Positions 7,803 through 16,896 of a stretch of 64,000 nucleotides of DNA are shown piece by piece. Origin of the DNA: Bacteroides mediterraneensis (lineage in GTDB: Bacteria; Bacteroidota; Bacteroidia; Bacteroidales; Bacteroidaceae); the NCBI RefSeq assembly GCF_025993685.1, contig NZ_DAJPEN010000001.1:4154001-4218000 (forward strand). Reading direction: 5' to 3'. Numbering within the stretch: position 1 is the stretch's first letter; each line of letters starts with the position of its first letter. The position numbers were made by a program, and so were the translations under genes. The notes beneath the pieces are model-generated. The model had not been told where the DNA came from. It saw only the letters and a program-made list of their open reading frames with translations, and searched no databases.

Positions 7803-8840
7803 TTATCCTTTCAATGGATTCCAGCCTTGCGCTTTCAGTTCCAGCTCGTTGCCGTCGCGGGTGACCAGTGCACAGCCCAGTTCAGGTTTGGTGATGTGAC
7901 CGATGATTTTGACATCCTTCATCTGGGCCACCGTTTCGTGTGCCGTTAATGGTACGGTGAAGAGCAGTTCGTAGTCCTCACCGCCATTCAGGGCACAGGT
8001 GCTCAGGTTCATGTTGAACTCTTCGGCCATGACAGCTGTCTGGTAGTCGATGGGGATACGCTCCTCATAGACCCGGCAACCTGCGTGACTCTGTGAGCAG
8101 ATGTGCATCAGTTCGGACGACAGACCGTCGGAGATGTCCATCATAGCCGTGGGCTGTACTCCGGCTTTGGCCAGGCTTTCTACGATGTCCTTGCGGGCTT
8201 CCGGTTTCAGGAAGCGTTCCAGCAGGTATTCCTTTCCGGCAAAGTCGGGTTGTACGTCCTTTTCGCCCTGGAACACGGCCTTTTCGCGTTCCATCAGTTG
8301 CAGGCCCATGTAGGCGGCTCCAAGGTCACCCGATACACAGATGAGGTCGGTTTCCTTGGCGCCGTTGCGATAGACCACCTTGTCCTTGTCGGCTTCCCCG
8401 ATACAGGTGATGGAGATGGCCAGACCTGTGACAGAAGAGGTGGTGTCGCCACCCACGAGGTCCACGTGATGCTGTTCGCAGGCCAGGCGCAGTCCGTCGT
8501 AGAAGTCTTCCAGGTCTTCGATGCAGAAACGTTTGGAGACAGCCAGTGAGACGGTAATCTGTTTCGGTGTACCGTTCATGGCGTAGATATCGGAAAAGTT
8601 CACCATGGCCGATTTATATCCCAGGTGCTTCAGCGGGGTATAGACCAGGTCGAAGTGTACGCCTTCCATCAGCAGGTCGGTGGTGACCAGTACCTGCTTG
8701 CCGGGAAACTCCAATACGGCGGCATCGTCGCCCACTCCGTATTTCGTTTCCGGATTTTGCAGTTTGATGTCTTGGGTGAGGTGCTTGATGAGGCCAAATT
8801 CACCCAAGGTGGAGATTTCAGTTCTGTTTCCTTCGTGCAT
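7803..8840 (-). CDS. thiL: thiamine-monophosphate kinase
   Basis: A 345-residue enzyme that phosphorylates thiamine monophosphate to the pyrophosphate cofactor with ATP in the cytoplasm. Family features: G-E-F-G-L-I near the N-terminus, the Mg-binding G-V-G-D-D-A-A-V loop, the T-T-D-L-L-M-E-G-V-H-F motif, Y-K-S-A-M-V-N-F-S-D-I-Y-A-M-N-G, and M-M-D-I-S-D-G-L-S-S-E-L with G-G-E-D-Y-E-L-L later. Length is normal. It is the last gene of sppA-lpxK-punA-thiL, starting 7 bp after punA. No thiamine riboswitch is seen, consistent with control from the sppA promoter. Confidence 0.95.
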   Translation of the reverse strand: MHEGNRTEISTLGEFGLIKHLTQDIKLQNPETKYGVGDDAAVLEFPGKQVLVTTDLLMEGVHFDLVYTPLKHLGYKSAMVNFSDIYAMNGTPKQITVSLAVSKRFCIEDLEDFYDGLRLACEQHHVDLVGGDTTSSVTGLAISITCIGEADKDKVVYRNGAKETDLICVSGDLGAAYMGLQLMEREKAVFQGEKDVQPDFAGKEYLLERFLKPEARKDIVESLAKAGVQPTAMMDISDGLSSELMHICSQSHAGCRVYEERIPIDYQTAVMAEEFNMNLSTCALNGGEDYELLFTVPLTAHETVAQMKDVKIIGHITKPELGCALVTRDGNELELKAQGWNPLKG

Positions 8841-8847
8841 AGTATTT

Positions 8848-9657
8848 TTACGCTCTGTTGATAAGTTCTCTCATAATGGTGGTCATGCGGGGCTGTGCTT
8901 CGTCGGCTGCCTTCTGCACTTCTTCGTGGGATACTTCCACAATCTTGCCTTCCACGCCCAAGTCGGTGATGACCGATACGCCGAACACCTTGATGCCGCA
9001 ATGGTTGGCTACGATGACTTCCGGTACGGTAGACATACCTACGGCGTCTGCGCCCAGGATACGGAACATCTTGTATTCCGACGGGGTTTCAAACGTAGGT
9101 CCTTGCGTACCGATGTACACGCCTTGTTGTACTTTGATGCCCTTTTCCTCTGCAATTTTCAGGGCTTTGGCAATCAGTTCCTTGGAATATGCCTCGCTCA
9201 TGTCCGGGAAACGGGGGCCGTAGTCGATGTTCTTGCCGCGGAGCGGGTGTTCCGGGAAGAAGTTGATGTGGTCGGTGATAATCATCAGGTCACCGATTTC
9301 GAAATCCGGGTTCGTGCCTCCTGCAGCGTTCGATACGAACAAGGTCTTGATGCCCAGTTCACGCATCACACGCACGGGGAAAGTCACTTCCTTCATGGAA
9401 TAGCCTTCGTAAAAATGAAAGCGTCCTTGCATGGCCATGATATCTTTGTTGCCCAATTTCCCGAAAATCAGCTTGCCGCTGTGTCCTTCGACGGTGGAAA
9501 CCGGGAAGTTCGGAATCTCCGAATAGTTGATTTCATACTTGTCGGTGATTTCATGCACCAGACTGCCCAGGCCCGTGCCCAGGATGATGGCTGTTTCGGG
9601 ATGAGTGTGCATCTTCGCCTTTAGAAAGGCGGCGGTTTCTTGAATTTTTTCTAACAT
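8848..9657 (-). CDS. punA: purine nucleoside phosphorylase
   Basis: A 269-residue trimeric-type purine nucleoside phosphorylase: phosphorolysis of (deoxy)guanosine or inosine to base and ribose-1-phosphate. Seen: I-I-L-G-T-G-L-G-S-L near the N-terminus (phosphate site), G-H-S-G, Q-G-R-F-H-F-Y-E-G-Y, V-S-N-A-A-G-G-T-N-P, G-P-T-F-E-T-P-S-E and the D-A-V-G-M-S-T-V-P-E base-binding segment. The start at 9657 (MLEKIQ) is the first ATG; a TTG two codons earlier is less likely. The first 107 bp overlap the 3' end of lpxK in another frame. Confidence 0.95.
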   Translation of the reverse strand: MLEKIQETAAFLKAKMHTHPETAIILGTGLGSLVHEITDKYEINYSEIPNFPVSTVEGHSGKLIFGKLGNKDIMAMQGRFHFYEGYSMKEVTFPVRVMRELGIKTLFVSNAAGGTNPDFEIGDLMIITDHINFFPEHPLRGKNIDYGPRFPDMSEAYSKELIAKALKIAEEKGIKVQQGVYIGTQGPTFETPSEYKMFRILGADAVGMSTVPEVIVANHCGIKVFGVSVITDLGVEGKIVEVSHEEVQKAADEAQPRMTTIMRELINRA

Positions 9658-10714
9658 ACTCAATGATTTTGGGGTTAAATACTAGTTCTCCTTTGTGCAG
9701 GAACTCCACTTCTATGGGGAGCACATAAATATAGGGTTTCAGTTCGTCGGCTAGCTGCGGGTGGCCGATGAGCCGCGAAGCATCCTTTTCGGTGGTCAGG
9801 ATGAGGCGGCGGGCTTCGGGCAGCCGATGGAACCGTTGTACAATCTGTCGCATGTCGGCAACGTCAAAGTTGTGGTGGTCGCCGAAGAGCAGGGGAGTGA
9901 CGCGGGCGGCGTGGCGGCCGACTTCCTCCAGCAGAGGGGCCGGTGAGGCGATGCCGGTGACCAGCAGCACTTCTTTTTCTTTCAAGGTGTCGAGCGGCTG
10001 TGCAGGGGTATCAGCAAACAGCGGATACAGTTTCCCGTAGGCCAGGGTCGTGAAGCACACTTCCTGACGGGGAAGGGGGCGGATACGCTGCCGGATACGT
10101 GCACAGTCTTCCAGGCTGAGGCCCGGCGGACATTTGGTCACCACGAGCAGGTCGGCCCGTTGTTTGCCGCTGGCAGGTTCCCGCAATCGTCCGGCAGGCA
10201 GAAGCTGGTCACATTCCACGGGACGGTGGTAGTCCATCAGCAGGATGCTCAGTCCCGGCTGTACGTAGCGATGCTGGAAGGCATCATCCAGCAGGATGAC
10301 TTCCGTGTCGGGTGCTCCTTCCGGTGCTGTCAGTCGGCGGATACCTTCGCAGCGGTCTCCGTCCACGGCGATACGGATGTCGGGAAACTTGCGGGCCATC
10401 TGATAAGGCTCATCTCCGATATCTTCCATGCGGGAGGCAGGAGAGGCCAGCACGAAGCCTTTCGATTTCCGCTTGTAGCCCCGGCTCAGCACGGCCAGCC
10501 GGAACGACTGGTGCAGTAGACGGATGAGGTATTCCGTATGAGGCGTTTTCCCGGTGCCGCCTACGGTCAGGTTACCGATGCAGATGACGGGCAGCGGAAA
10601 GCGTTCCTGCCGGAGCAGTCCCCGGTCGAACAAAAGGTTCCGCACCCTCACCCCGATGCCGTAGAGGACACTGAAGGGCCATAGTCCCCAATATATCTTG
10701 CATTTTCCATCCAT
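9551..10714 (-). CDS. lpxK: tetraacyldisaccharide 4'-kinase
   Basis: A 387-residue inner-membrane-associated kinase of lipid A synthesis, adding the 4' phosphate to the tetraacyl disaccharide. The N-terminal segment W-G-L-W-P-F-S-V-L-Y-G is the amphipathic membrane anchor, and G-N-L-T-V-G-G-T-G-K-T-P is the Walker A motif (about residues 47-58). L-L-D-D-A-F-Q-H-R and T-T-E-K-D-A-S-R are also characteristic. The last about 35 residues (rich in S, R, H, G) overlap punA and look like read-through sequence rather than fold. It begins 14 bp after sppA and is cotranscribed with it. Confidence 0.95.
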   Translation of the reverse strand: MDGKCKIYWGLWPFSVLYGIGVRVRNLLFDRGLLRQERFPLPVICIGNLTVGGTGKTPHTEYLIRLLHQSFRLAVLSRGYKRKSKGFVLASPASRMEDIGDEPYQMARKFPDIRIAVDGDRCEGIRRLTAPEGAPDTEVILLDDAFQHRYVQPGLSILLMDYHRPVECDQLLPAGRLREPASGKQRADLLVVTKCPPGLSLEDCARIRQRIRPLPRQEVCFTTLAYGKLYPLFADTPAQPLDTLKEKEVLLVTGIASPAPLLEEVGRHAARVTPLLFGDHHNFDVADMRQIVQRFHRLPEARRLILTTEKDASRLIGHPQLADELKPYIYVLPIEVEFLHKGELVFNPKIIEYVRKNSRNRRLSKGEDAHSSRNSHHPGHGPGQSGA

Positions 10715-10728
10715 GCACGTGCCTCCGC

Positions 10729-12489
10729 TTATTGGATGTGGAGGTCAAACGGCAGGCGGGCCTGCAGACGGTCAGATTCTCCGATGTGGCGTATCCAGTC
10801 GAAACTGCGGTAGTAATCGCCGAAGGTCTCCTGCAGCTGGCTGTGGATATAGCGGTCGGTACGGGTGTTCAGCAGTTCCGTCAGGAAGTCCTGTTTGCCG
10901 GGATAACTTTTCAGTGTATAGTCTTTTACTTTCCCCAGTTGGGCAGCCAGTTGGATGGCGGTATCCAGTCCGCCCAGTTCGTCCACCAGTTTCAGGTCTT
11001 TGGCCATGCTGCCCGTCCATACGCGTCCTTCCGCAATCTTGCAGAGCTCTTCCAGCGGAATGTTCCGTCCTTCGGCACAGCGTTTTGTGAACAGGGCATA
11101 TCCCTGGTTTACCATCTGCTGCATCAGGGCCGATTCTTCCGCATTGAACGGGCGGCTCATGCTGCCCATGTCGGCCATCTTATGGGTTTTGACCCCGTCG
11201 AAATGGAGTCCCAGTTTGTCGTTCAGTAGTTCTGACGCGTCGGGCACCATACCGAAGATGCCGATGGAGCCGGTCAGGGTGGTCGGTTCGGCCACAATCT
11301 TGCTGGCGGCACATGAGATGTAGTAGCCGCCGGAAGCCGCATAGTCACCCATGGATACTACCACCGGTTTTTCGGCTTTCAGCAAAGTGACTTCCCGCCA
11401 GATTTGTTCCGACCCGTAGGCACTTCCGCCCGGAGAGTTCACGCGGAGCACTACGGCTTTTACATTCTTGTCCTTGCGCAAGTCGCGCAGGTCTTTGGCC
11501 ACTTTCTCGGAGTTGATGCCTTCGTCGTACGACGAGCCGTTGTCGATTTCTCCGTAAGCGTAATATACTGCCACTACGTCGCGGGTCTTGCTTTTCGGGA
11601 CAGCCGGCTTGACGCGGGTCATTTCGTCCAGACTCAAAGTCTGGAGGTCTTCGTCGTCCGACAGGCCAGTGAGCGATTTCAGGTAGCTGAGTACTTCATC
11701 CTGGTACATCAGCGTGTCGGCCAGTCCGCAGCGCACATAAGTCTCTGCCGGTTGCAAGTCCATGTTCCGGTCGGCCAGCAGGTTCAGGGAGTCGGCCGAC
11801 AGGTGTCTGGAGTCGGCCACATCGTTCAGGAGGCTGTTCCAGGTAGACTCCAGGAAAGCCTGCGTCTGTTCGCGGTTGGCTGGACTCATCTCGGTGCTGG
11901 TGAGCGGTTCCACAGCCGATTTGTAGGTGCCCACCCGGAAAATCTGCATTTTCACACCGATTTTGGCGAGGAAATCTTTCAAAAACATGGTTTCACTGGC
12001 TAGTCCATGCCAGGACAAGCTGCCCACGGGATTGACGATGACCTTGTCGGCTACGCTGGCCAGGTAGTATCCGCCCTGCGTGTAAGAATCGGCGTAGGCT
12101 ACCAGAAACTTGCCACTTGTTTTGAAGTCGGCCAGTGCCCGGTGAATGGCCTGCAAGGAAGCGGCCGAACAGGCCAGTGCTCCAGTGTGCAGGTAAATTC
12201 CCTTAATCTGGTCGTTTTCCTTGGCCTTCTGGATAGAGTTCAGGATATCCTCCAGTCCGTAGGTGGAAATCTGGTCTTCAAAGAACTGGTCGATGGGGCT
12301 GGGTTGATACCGTTCCTCTACGGTTCCTTTCAAGTCGAGGGTAAATACGGAATTTGCCGGGACGATGGTCTCGGTATCAGACGAAATCAGCATGCCGGCC
12401 AGTACGCTTACTCCCAAGATGATAAAGATGAACCCGCAAATCAGCACACCCGTAATGGTGGCCAGGGTACTTCGAAGAAATTCTTTCAT
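10729..12489 (-). CDS. sppA: signal peptide peptidase SppA, 67K type
   Basis: A 586-residue double-domain S49 peptidase that degrades leftover signal peptides in the inner membrane. One N-terminal membrane helix (G-V-L-I-C-G-F-I-F-I-I-L-G) anchors it. The first domain carries the Lys side (G-G-Y-Y-L-A-S-V-A-D-K-V), and the second carries N-S-P-G-G-S-A and the catalytic Ser in T-L-T-G-S-I-G-I-F-G. First gene of a four-gene operon with lpxK, punA and thiL, with an excellent promoter upstream. Confidence 0.95.
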   Translation of the reverse strand: MKEFLRSTLATITGVLICGFIFIILGVSVLAGMLISSDTETIVPANSVFTLDLKGTVEERYQPSPIDQFFEDQISTYGLEDILNSIQKAKENDQIKGIYLHTGALACSAASLQAIHRALADFKTSGKFLVAYADSYTQGGYYLASVADKVIVNPVGSLSWHGLASETMFLKDFLAKIGVKMQIFRVGTYKSAVEPLTSTEMSPANREQTQAFLESTWNSLLNDVADSRHLSADSLNLLADRNMDLQPAETYVRCGLADTLMYQDEVLSYLKSLTGLSDDEDLQTLSLDEMTRVKPAVPKSKTRDVVAVYYAYGEIDNGSSYDEGINSEKVAKDLRDLRKDKNVKAVVLRVNSPGGSAYGSEQIWREVTLLKAEKPVVVSMGDYAASGGYYISCAASKIVAEPTTLTGSIGIFGMVPDASELLNDKLGLHFDGVKTHKMADMGSMSRPFNAEESALMQQMVNQGYALFTKRCAEGRNIPLEELCKIAEGRVWTGSMAKDLKLVDELGGLDTAIQLAAQLGKVKDYTLKSYPGKQDFLTELLNTRTDRYIHSQLQETFGDYYRSFDWIRHIGESDRLQARLPFDLHIQ

Positions 12490-12514
12490 GATAAGTCGTT
12501 TTAGGATTGATAAA

Positions 12515-12546
12515 CAAAGTTATTCTTTTTGCCTGAGAAAAACAAA
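12515..12546 (-). promoter_or_regulatory. promoter of the sppA-lpxK-punA-thiL operon
   Basis: Minus strand: -33 TTTG at 12543-12546, a 20-base spacer, and -7 TAACTTTG at 12515-12522, a full consensus match. Transcription would begin near 12507, 18 bases before the sppA ATG. Confidence 0.75.
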
Positions 12547-12718
12547 GATGCGGCTGCTTAAATTTCTTTTTGCCGGTTTACCGGCATCTTGTTTTTTTAA
12601 AATTTCGAAGCTTTTTAAAGGGAGGAGTTAATTAATATATACTAGGTGGGCGGGAGGGACTTTTTTGGGAAGTCTGATATAAAAAATGTGAAAATTTTTA
12701 TAACTAATTGTTTTGCAG

Positions 12719-12748
12719 TGTGTTAGGTTGTGTTAACCTGTGTGCGAA
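12719..12748 (+). repeat. three tandem 10-bp TGTG units
   Basis: TGTGTTAGGT, TGTGTTAACC and TGTGTGCGAA follow each other without spacing, each starting TGTGT: a one-helical-turn repeat upstream of the palindrome block and korA. Confidence 0.6.
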
Positions 12749-12817
12749 CCCTTGCAGAAATTTTTTTTGTCGTAGGATGGGGTCGAAAGGGGGAGAAAAC
12801 CTCTTTGCGTTTGTTCC

Positions 12818-12901
12818 AAAACTCTTCGACGTTTTCCTTTAAACGCACTTGCGTTTCGGTTCAAACGCACTTATGTTTGAGGGAAAACGTCCTTGCGTTT
12901 T
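12818..12901. repeat. four AAACG/CGTTT palindromes spaced about 22 bp
   Basis: Units start at about 12818 (AAAACTCTTCGACGTTTT), 12841 (AAACGCACTTGCGTTT, perfect with a 4-base loop), 12863 (AAACGCACTTATGTTT) and 12884 (AAAACGTCCTTGCGTTTT). Spacing is 21-23 bp, two helical turns, so one face of the DNA is presented. They lie 100-185 bp before korA. Confidence 0.7.
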
Positions 12902-13001
12902 TTGCGGAGTGGACTAAAATAACTTCCGATTTATTTTGTTTTTTTACGGAACTTCCCCAATTTTGCCAAAATTGATTTTGTGAACTTTAAATGAATACGA
13001 T

Positions 13002-14849
13002 ATGGCAGAAGAAATGATTGTCAAGGAGCTGGACGATGTGGTTGTCCGTTTTTCGGGTGACTCCGGCGACGGAATGCAGTTGGCCGGCAATATGTTTTCG
13101 AATATTTCGGCAACCGAAGGAAATGATATCAGTACTTTTCCGGACTATCCGGCAGACATCCGCGCCCCGCAAGGCTCGTTGACAGGAGTATCTGGCTTCC
13201 AGGTACACATCGGCTCCGGAAAGGTATATACTCCCGGTGACAAGTGCGATGTACTGGTGGCCATGAATCCGGCCGCCTTGAAAACACAATATAAGTTTTG
13301 CAAGCCGCAGGCAGTAATTATCATCGATTCCGACTCGTTTACCAAACGTGATTTGGAAAAAGCGAAATTCTCGCTCGAAAATCCGTTCTCCGAACTGGGC
13401 ATCAAGAACGAGGTGGTATCGGCTTCTATCACGACTATGTGCAAGGAAAGCCTGAAAGACAGCGGTCTGGACAACAAGTCCATCCTGCGCACCAAGAACA
13501 TGTTTGCTCTGGGACTGGTGTGCTGGCTGTTCCATCGCGACATCGCAGTGGGCGAGAAAATCCTGCGCGAGAAATTTGCCAAGAAACCTGAAATCGCCGA
13601 AGCCAACGTGAAGGTGCTGTACGATGGCTATCACTTTGGTGAAAACACCCATGCATCGGTCTCTATCAGCTACACGGTGCCGAGCAAGGCACAGAAACAG
13701 CCGGGACGCTACATGGACATCAACGGCAACAAGGCCACGGCCTATGGATTGATGGCGGCGGCTGAAAAGGCGGGCTTGCAGCTCTATCTGGGTTCTTATC
13801 CGATTACTCCGGCTACAGACATCCTGCATGAGCTGGCCAAGCACAAATCGCTGGGCGTGAAGACCGTGCAGTGTGAGGATGAGATTGCCGGCTGTGCTTC
13901 TGCCGTAGGCGCTTCGTTTGCCGGAGCTTTGGCCGTGACCACGACTTCCGGACCGGGTATCTGCCTGAAGAGTGAGGCCATGAACCTGGCGGTGATTACG
14001 GAACTGCCGCTGGTGATTGTGGACGTGCAGCGCGGCGGACCTTCCACCGGACTGCCGACAAAATCGGAACAGACCGACTTGCTGCAGGTTTTGTTCGGGC
14101 GTAACGGTGAAAGTCCGATGCCGGTCATCGCGGCTTCTTCGCCGACCGACTGCTTTGACGCGGCTTATTGGGCTTGCAAGATTGCTTTGGAGCACATGAC
14201 GCCGGTGGTACTGCTGACGGATGCCTACATTGCCAACGGCTCGGCGGCATGGCGTCTGCCCGACCTGAAAGAGTATCCTTCCATCTGTCCGCCTTACGTG
14301 AAACCGGAGATGGCGGATTCCTGGACACCGTTCTTGCGTGACCCGCAGACGAGGGTACGTTACTGGGCGACTCCGGGCATGCCGGGCTTCATGCACCGCA
14401 TTGGCGGACTGGAGAAGAGCAATGAAACCGGAGCCATCTCAACCGAACCGGAGAACCATTTCCTGATGACTAAGTTGCGTGCCGAGAAGGTGGAAAAGAT
14501 TGCCGATTCGCTTCCTCCTCTCACCGTTGAAGGTGATCCCGATGCGGATTTACTGATTGTGGGATTTGGAGGAACTTACGGACACTTGCATTCCGCCATG
14601 GACCAGTTGAATGCCATGGGCAAGAAAACGGCGCTGGCACATTTCCGCGTGATTAATCCCTTGCCGAAAAACACGGCGGAAGTGCTGCGGAAGTACAAGA
14701 ATATTGTGGTGGCCGAGCAAAACATGGGACAGCTGGCAGGCTATCTCCGCATGAAAGTGGAGGGTATCCATCTGCATCAGTTCAACCAGGTGAAAGGCCA
14801 GCCGTTCGTCGTGAAGGAACTGGTAGAGGCGTTCAGCCAACTTTTTTAA
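13002..14849 (+). CDS. korA: 2-oxoacid (2-oxoglutarate):ferredoxin oxidoreductase, fused gamma-alpha subunit
   Basis: A 615-residue subunit with the gamma domain first (F-S-G-D-S-G-D-G-M-Q-L at about residues 17-27, extending to about residue 190) and the pyruvate-ferredoxin-oxidoreductase-type alpha domains after (S-Y-P-I-T-P-A-T-D, then Q-C-E-D-E-I-A-G and S-G-P-G-I-C-L-K-S-E). With KorB it converts 2-oxoglutarate to succinyl-CoA with reduced ferredoxin, or the reverse, in the anaerobe's split TCA pathway. korB follows after 33 bp. Substrate preference for 2-oxoglutarate over other 2-oxoacids comes from family resemblance. Confidence 0.92.
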   Translation: MAEEMIVKELDDVVVRFSGDSGDGMQLAGNMFSNISATEGNDISTFPDYPADIRAPQGSLTGVSGFQVHIGSGKVYTPGDKCDVLVAMNPAALKTQYKFCKPQAVIIIDSDSFTKRDLEKAKFSLENPFSELGIKNEVVSASITTMCKESLKDSGLDNKSILRTKNMFALGLVCWLFHRDIAVGEKILREKFAKKPEIAEANVKVLYDGYHFGENTHASVSISYTVPSKAQKQPGRYMDINGNKATAYGLMAAAEKAGLQLYLGSYPITPATDILHELAKHKSLGVKTVQCEDEIAGCASAVGASFAGALAVTTTSGPGICLKSEAMNLAVITELPLVIVDVQRGGPSTGLPTKSEQTDLLQVLFGRNGESPMPVIAASSPTDCFDAAYWACKIALEHMTPVVLLTDAYIANGSAAWRLPDLKEYPSICPPYVKPEMADSWTPFLRDPQTRVRYWATPGMPGFMHRIGGLEKSNETGAISTEPENHFLMTKLRAEKVEKIADSLPPLTVEGDPDADLLIVGFGGTYGHLHSAMDQLNAMGKKTALAHFRVINPLPKNTAEVLRKYKNIVVAEQNMGQLAGYLRMKVEGIHLHQFNQVKGQPFVVKELVEAFSQLF

Positions 14850-14882
14850 TGATTCATCAATAAATGTTCTGGAGGAATAACC

Positions 14883-15893
14883 ATGAGTGAAACAAAATAT
14901 ACGGCAGCAGATTATAAGTTCGGACAGCCGCGCTGGTGTCCGGGTTGCGGCGACCACGCTTTCTTGAATTCTTTTCACAAGGCTCTGGCCGAACTGGGGG
15001 TGCCGCCCCATGAAATTGCGGTGATTTCCGGCATCGGATGTTCTTCGCGTTTGCCTTATTACATGAATACGTATGGCATGCACACCATCCACGGACGTGC
15101 AGCGGCCATTGCCACCGGAGCCAAGGTGGCCAACCCGAATCTGACCATCTGGCAGATTTCCGGCGACGGCGACGGACTGGCCATCGGCGGTAACCATTTC
15201 ATCCACGCCATCCGTCGTAATGTGGATATCAACATTGTGTTGTTGAACAACCGTATCTACGGATTGACCAAGGGACAGTATTCGCCGACTTCGGCCCGTG
15301 GTTTCGTGAGCAAATCTTCTCCTTACGGGACGGTGGAAGATCCTTTCCGCCCGGCAGAACTGTGCTTCGGAGCCCGCGGACGTTTCTTTGCCCGTTGTGC
15401 GGCAGTCGATGGAGGATCTTCCATTGAAGTGTTGAAAGCCGCTGCCCGCCACAAAGGTACGTCGGTGGTGGAAGTGCTGCAGAACTGTGTCATCTTCAAC
15501 GACGGTACGCACAATGCCGTGGCCAAGAAGGAAGACCGTGAGCGCAACGCCATTTACCTGGAGCACGGCAAGCCGATGTTGTTCGGCCCGAACAAGGAAT
15601 TCGGTCTGATGCAGGAGGGTTTCGGTCTGAAGGTGGTGAAGCTGGGAGAAAACGGGGTGACGGAAAAAGACATCCTGGTGCACGATGCCCATTGTGAGGA
15701 CCACACCTTGCAGCTGAAGCTGGCTTTGATGGAAGGCCCGGATTTCCCGATTGCTTTGGGGGTAATCCGCGACGTGGAGGCACCGACCTACGATGCAGCA
15801 GTGGAGGCCCAGATAGAGGAGGTTTCAGCTAAGAAAAAATACCACACGTTTGCCGAGTTGCTCGAAACGAACGATACGTGGGAGATTAAATAA
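14883..15893 (+). CDS. korB: 2-oxoacid (2-oxoglutarate):ferredoxin oxidoreductase, beta subunit
   Basis: A 336-residue thiamine-diphosphate-binding subunit. W-C-P-G-C-G-D-H near the N-terminus provides Fe-S/ThDP contacts, G-I-G-C-S-S-R follows, and G-D-G-D-G-L-A-I-G-G-N-H...N-N is the ThDP/Mg motif (about residues 96-122). Start at 14883 is supported by GGAGGAA eight bases upstream, an unusually clear ribosome site for this phylum. A strong terminator closes the operon. Confidence 0.93.
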   Translation: MSETKYTAADYKFGQPRWCPGCGDHAFLNSFHKALAELGVPPHEIAVISGIGCSSRLPYYMNTYGMHTIHGRAAAIATGAKVANPNLTIWQISGDGDGLAIGGNHFIHAIRRNVDINIVLLNNRIYGLTKGQYSPTSARGFVSKSSPYGTVEDPFRPAELCFGARGRFFARCAAVDGGSSIEVLKAAARHKGTSVVEVLQNCVIFNDGTHNAVAKKEDRERNAIYLEHGKPMLFGPNKEFGLMQEGFGLKVVKLGENGVTEKDILVHDAHCEDHTLQLKLALMEGPDFPIALGVIRDVEAPTYDAAVEAQIEEVSAKKKYHTFAELLETNDTWEIK

Positions 15894-15953
15894 ACGAAAT
15901 GAGATAAGATAAAAGGAGCCGATAAGGCACTGCTTCTAGTCTGGAAGTGTAGC

Positions 15954-16001
15954 ATCTCAAAGAGGCCGTTTCAAAGTGGTTTGAGACGGCCTCTTTGAGA
16001 T
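15954..16001 (+). terminator. terminator after korAB
   Basis: Arms of 22 bases (15954-15975 and 15980-16001) pair with a single G-T wobble around a GTGG loop. It lies 60 bp after korB and just before the convergent gene ending at 16021, so it may serve both strands. Confidence 0.8.
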
Positions 16002-16020
16002 TACGTCTCTTTGGGGTGGT

Positions 16021-16821
16021 TTATTCAGTTGCAATGCTATCTTTTGTGACTTGTATGGAGTCTTTTTGGGTTCTGTATAGTCTTCCTTTTGTATCGTCTT
16101 CCAGTAAATTGCTCAACTCGTCTAGCTCTTTTTGGCTGATACCCAGCACTTTCTTGTTCTTTTCGTTTAATTCCTCCACTGCATCCATTATATTGTAGAT
16201 TACTGGTACAAAAAGATTCAATTTAAGATAAACGGCCATTATATCTGGATTCTTTAAATAGGATTTTGCAACTTTGTATCCATCATATTCAGTGTATTGA
16301 GCCATCATGTCGGCTGTATTTTTGAAACTGTATTGTGAGAGTTTTTGCTCTATCTCAGTAATACGCTTTTCACTCATATCTAGAAAACTATAGCAGTTGC
16401 TGATTCGACCTATTACTTTCTCGTCATCCAGAAATTGCCAGACTTCAAAACTGCTCGAAAAGATTTCTTCAGATTTTGTATCCTGTGCCCTGGAATTTTC
16501 ATAAAGCAACAGGTTTATGCATTGTCTTAAGGAATCTTCTGGTAGTTCGTCAAGTTTATCGGGCATGTATGTCTGTAATTTCGCGTAAACGGAATCTTTC
16601 ATCATCAGTTGTTTACAGCAGTTGGTTATGCTGTTTAAGCGCACGTCAATGTTGTGAAGTGTAATTTTCGCAATTTTACGTGTCATCTCTTTTTGGTTCT
16701 CCATTTGCTGCCAATAGGTGATTCCTACGGTCAGCACGATACCTAGGATGGTACCGAAAGTAGAAGCTAAAGCATTCATCCACCATTCCGAAAGATGGAA
16801 CATTTTCTTGAAATTTGTCAT
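16021..16821 (-). CDS. hypothetical membrane-anchored protein
   Basis: A 266-residue protein of unknown function. A single membrane helix lies near the N-terminus (N-A-L-A-S-T-F-G-T-I-L-G-I-V-L-T-V-G-I, about residues 16-34), followed by a long, mostly helical, charged region with heptad-like stretches (M-S-E-K-R-I-T-E-I-E-Q-K-L; A-V-E-E-L-N-E-K-N-K-K). It ends in T-K-D-S-I-A-T-E. It stands alone between korAB (convergent) and upp. The segment resembles uncharacterised anchored helical proteins of Bacteroides; no enzyme motif was found. Confidence 0.65.
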   Translation of the reverse strand: MTNFKKMFHLSEWWMNALASTFGTILGIVLTVGITYWQQMENQKEMTRKIAKITLHNIDVRLNSITNCCKQLMMKDSVYAKLQTYMPDKLDELPEDSLRQCINLLLYENSRAQDTKSEEIFSSSFEVWQFLDDEKVIGRISNCYSFLDMSEKRITEIEQKLSQYSFKNTADMMAQYTEYDGYKVAKSYLKNPDIMAVYLKLNLFVPVIYNIMDAVEELNEKNKKVLGISQKELDELSNLLEDDTKGRLYRTQKDSIQVTKDSIATE

Positions 16822-16896
16822 TGTTGTTAGTCTTAAGGATGATAAAGATAGTTGTCGGTAGTCATGGCGTGGCAGGTCTTTGAGGGACCTGCCGGT

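Larger units (their letters stand above)
12547..13001. other. long intergenic region between sppA and korA
   Basis: No gene was found here. It holds two ordered repeat blocks: three 10-bp TGTG-type units at 12719-12748 and four AAAACG..CGTTTT imperfect palindromes about 22 bp apart at 12818-12901. The same two-part design occurs before the HU-like gene near 43.5 kb. No clear -33/-7 pair was found for korA. Confidence 0.6.

Noticed and set aside
8841..8847. Thiamine riboswitch before thiL
   Set aside because: Only 7 bp separate punA and thiL and no conserved TPP-box sequence is present.
9658..9663. TTG start for punA two codons earlier
   Set aside because: ATG at 9657 is available and matches the family start; TTG starts are rare.
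12719..12901. CRISPR array
   Set aside because: Units are short, imperfect and without unique spacers of constant length; no cas genes in the window.
12987..14396. 469-codon antisense ORF opposite korA
   Set aside because: Shadow of korA with R/H/Q-rich composition and no family features.
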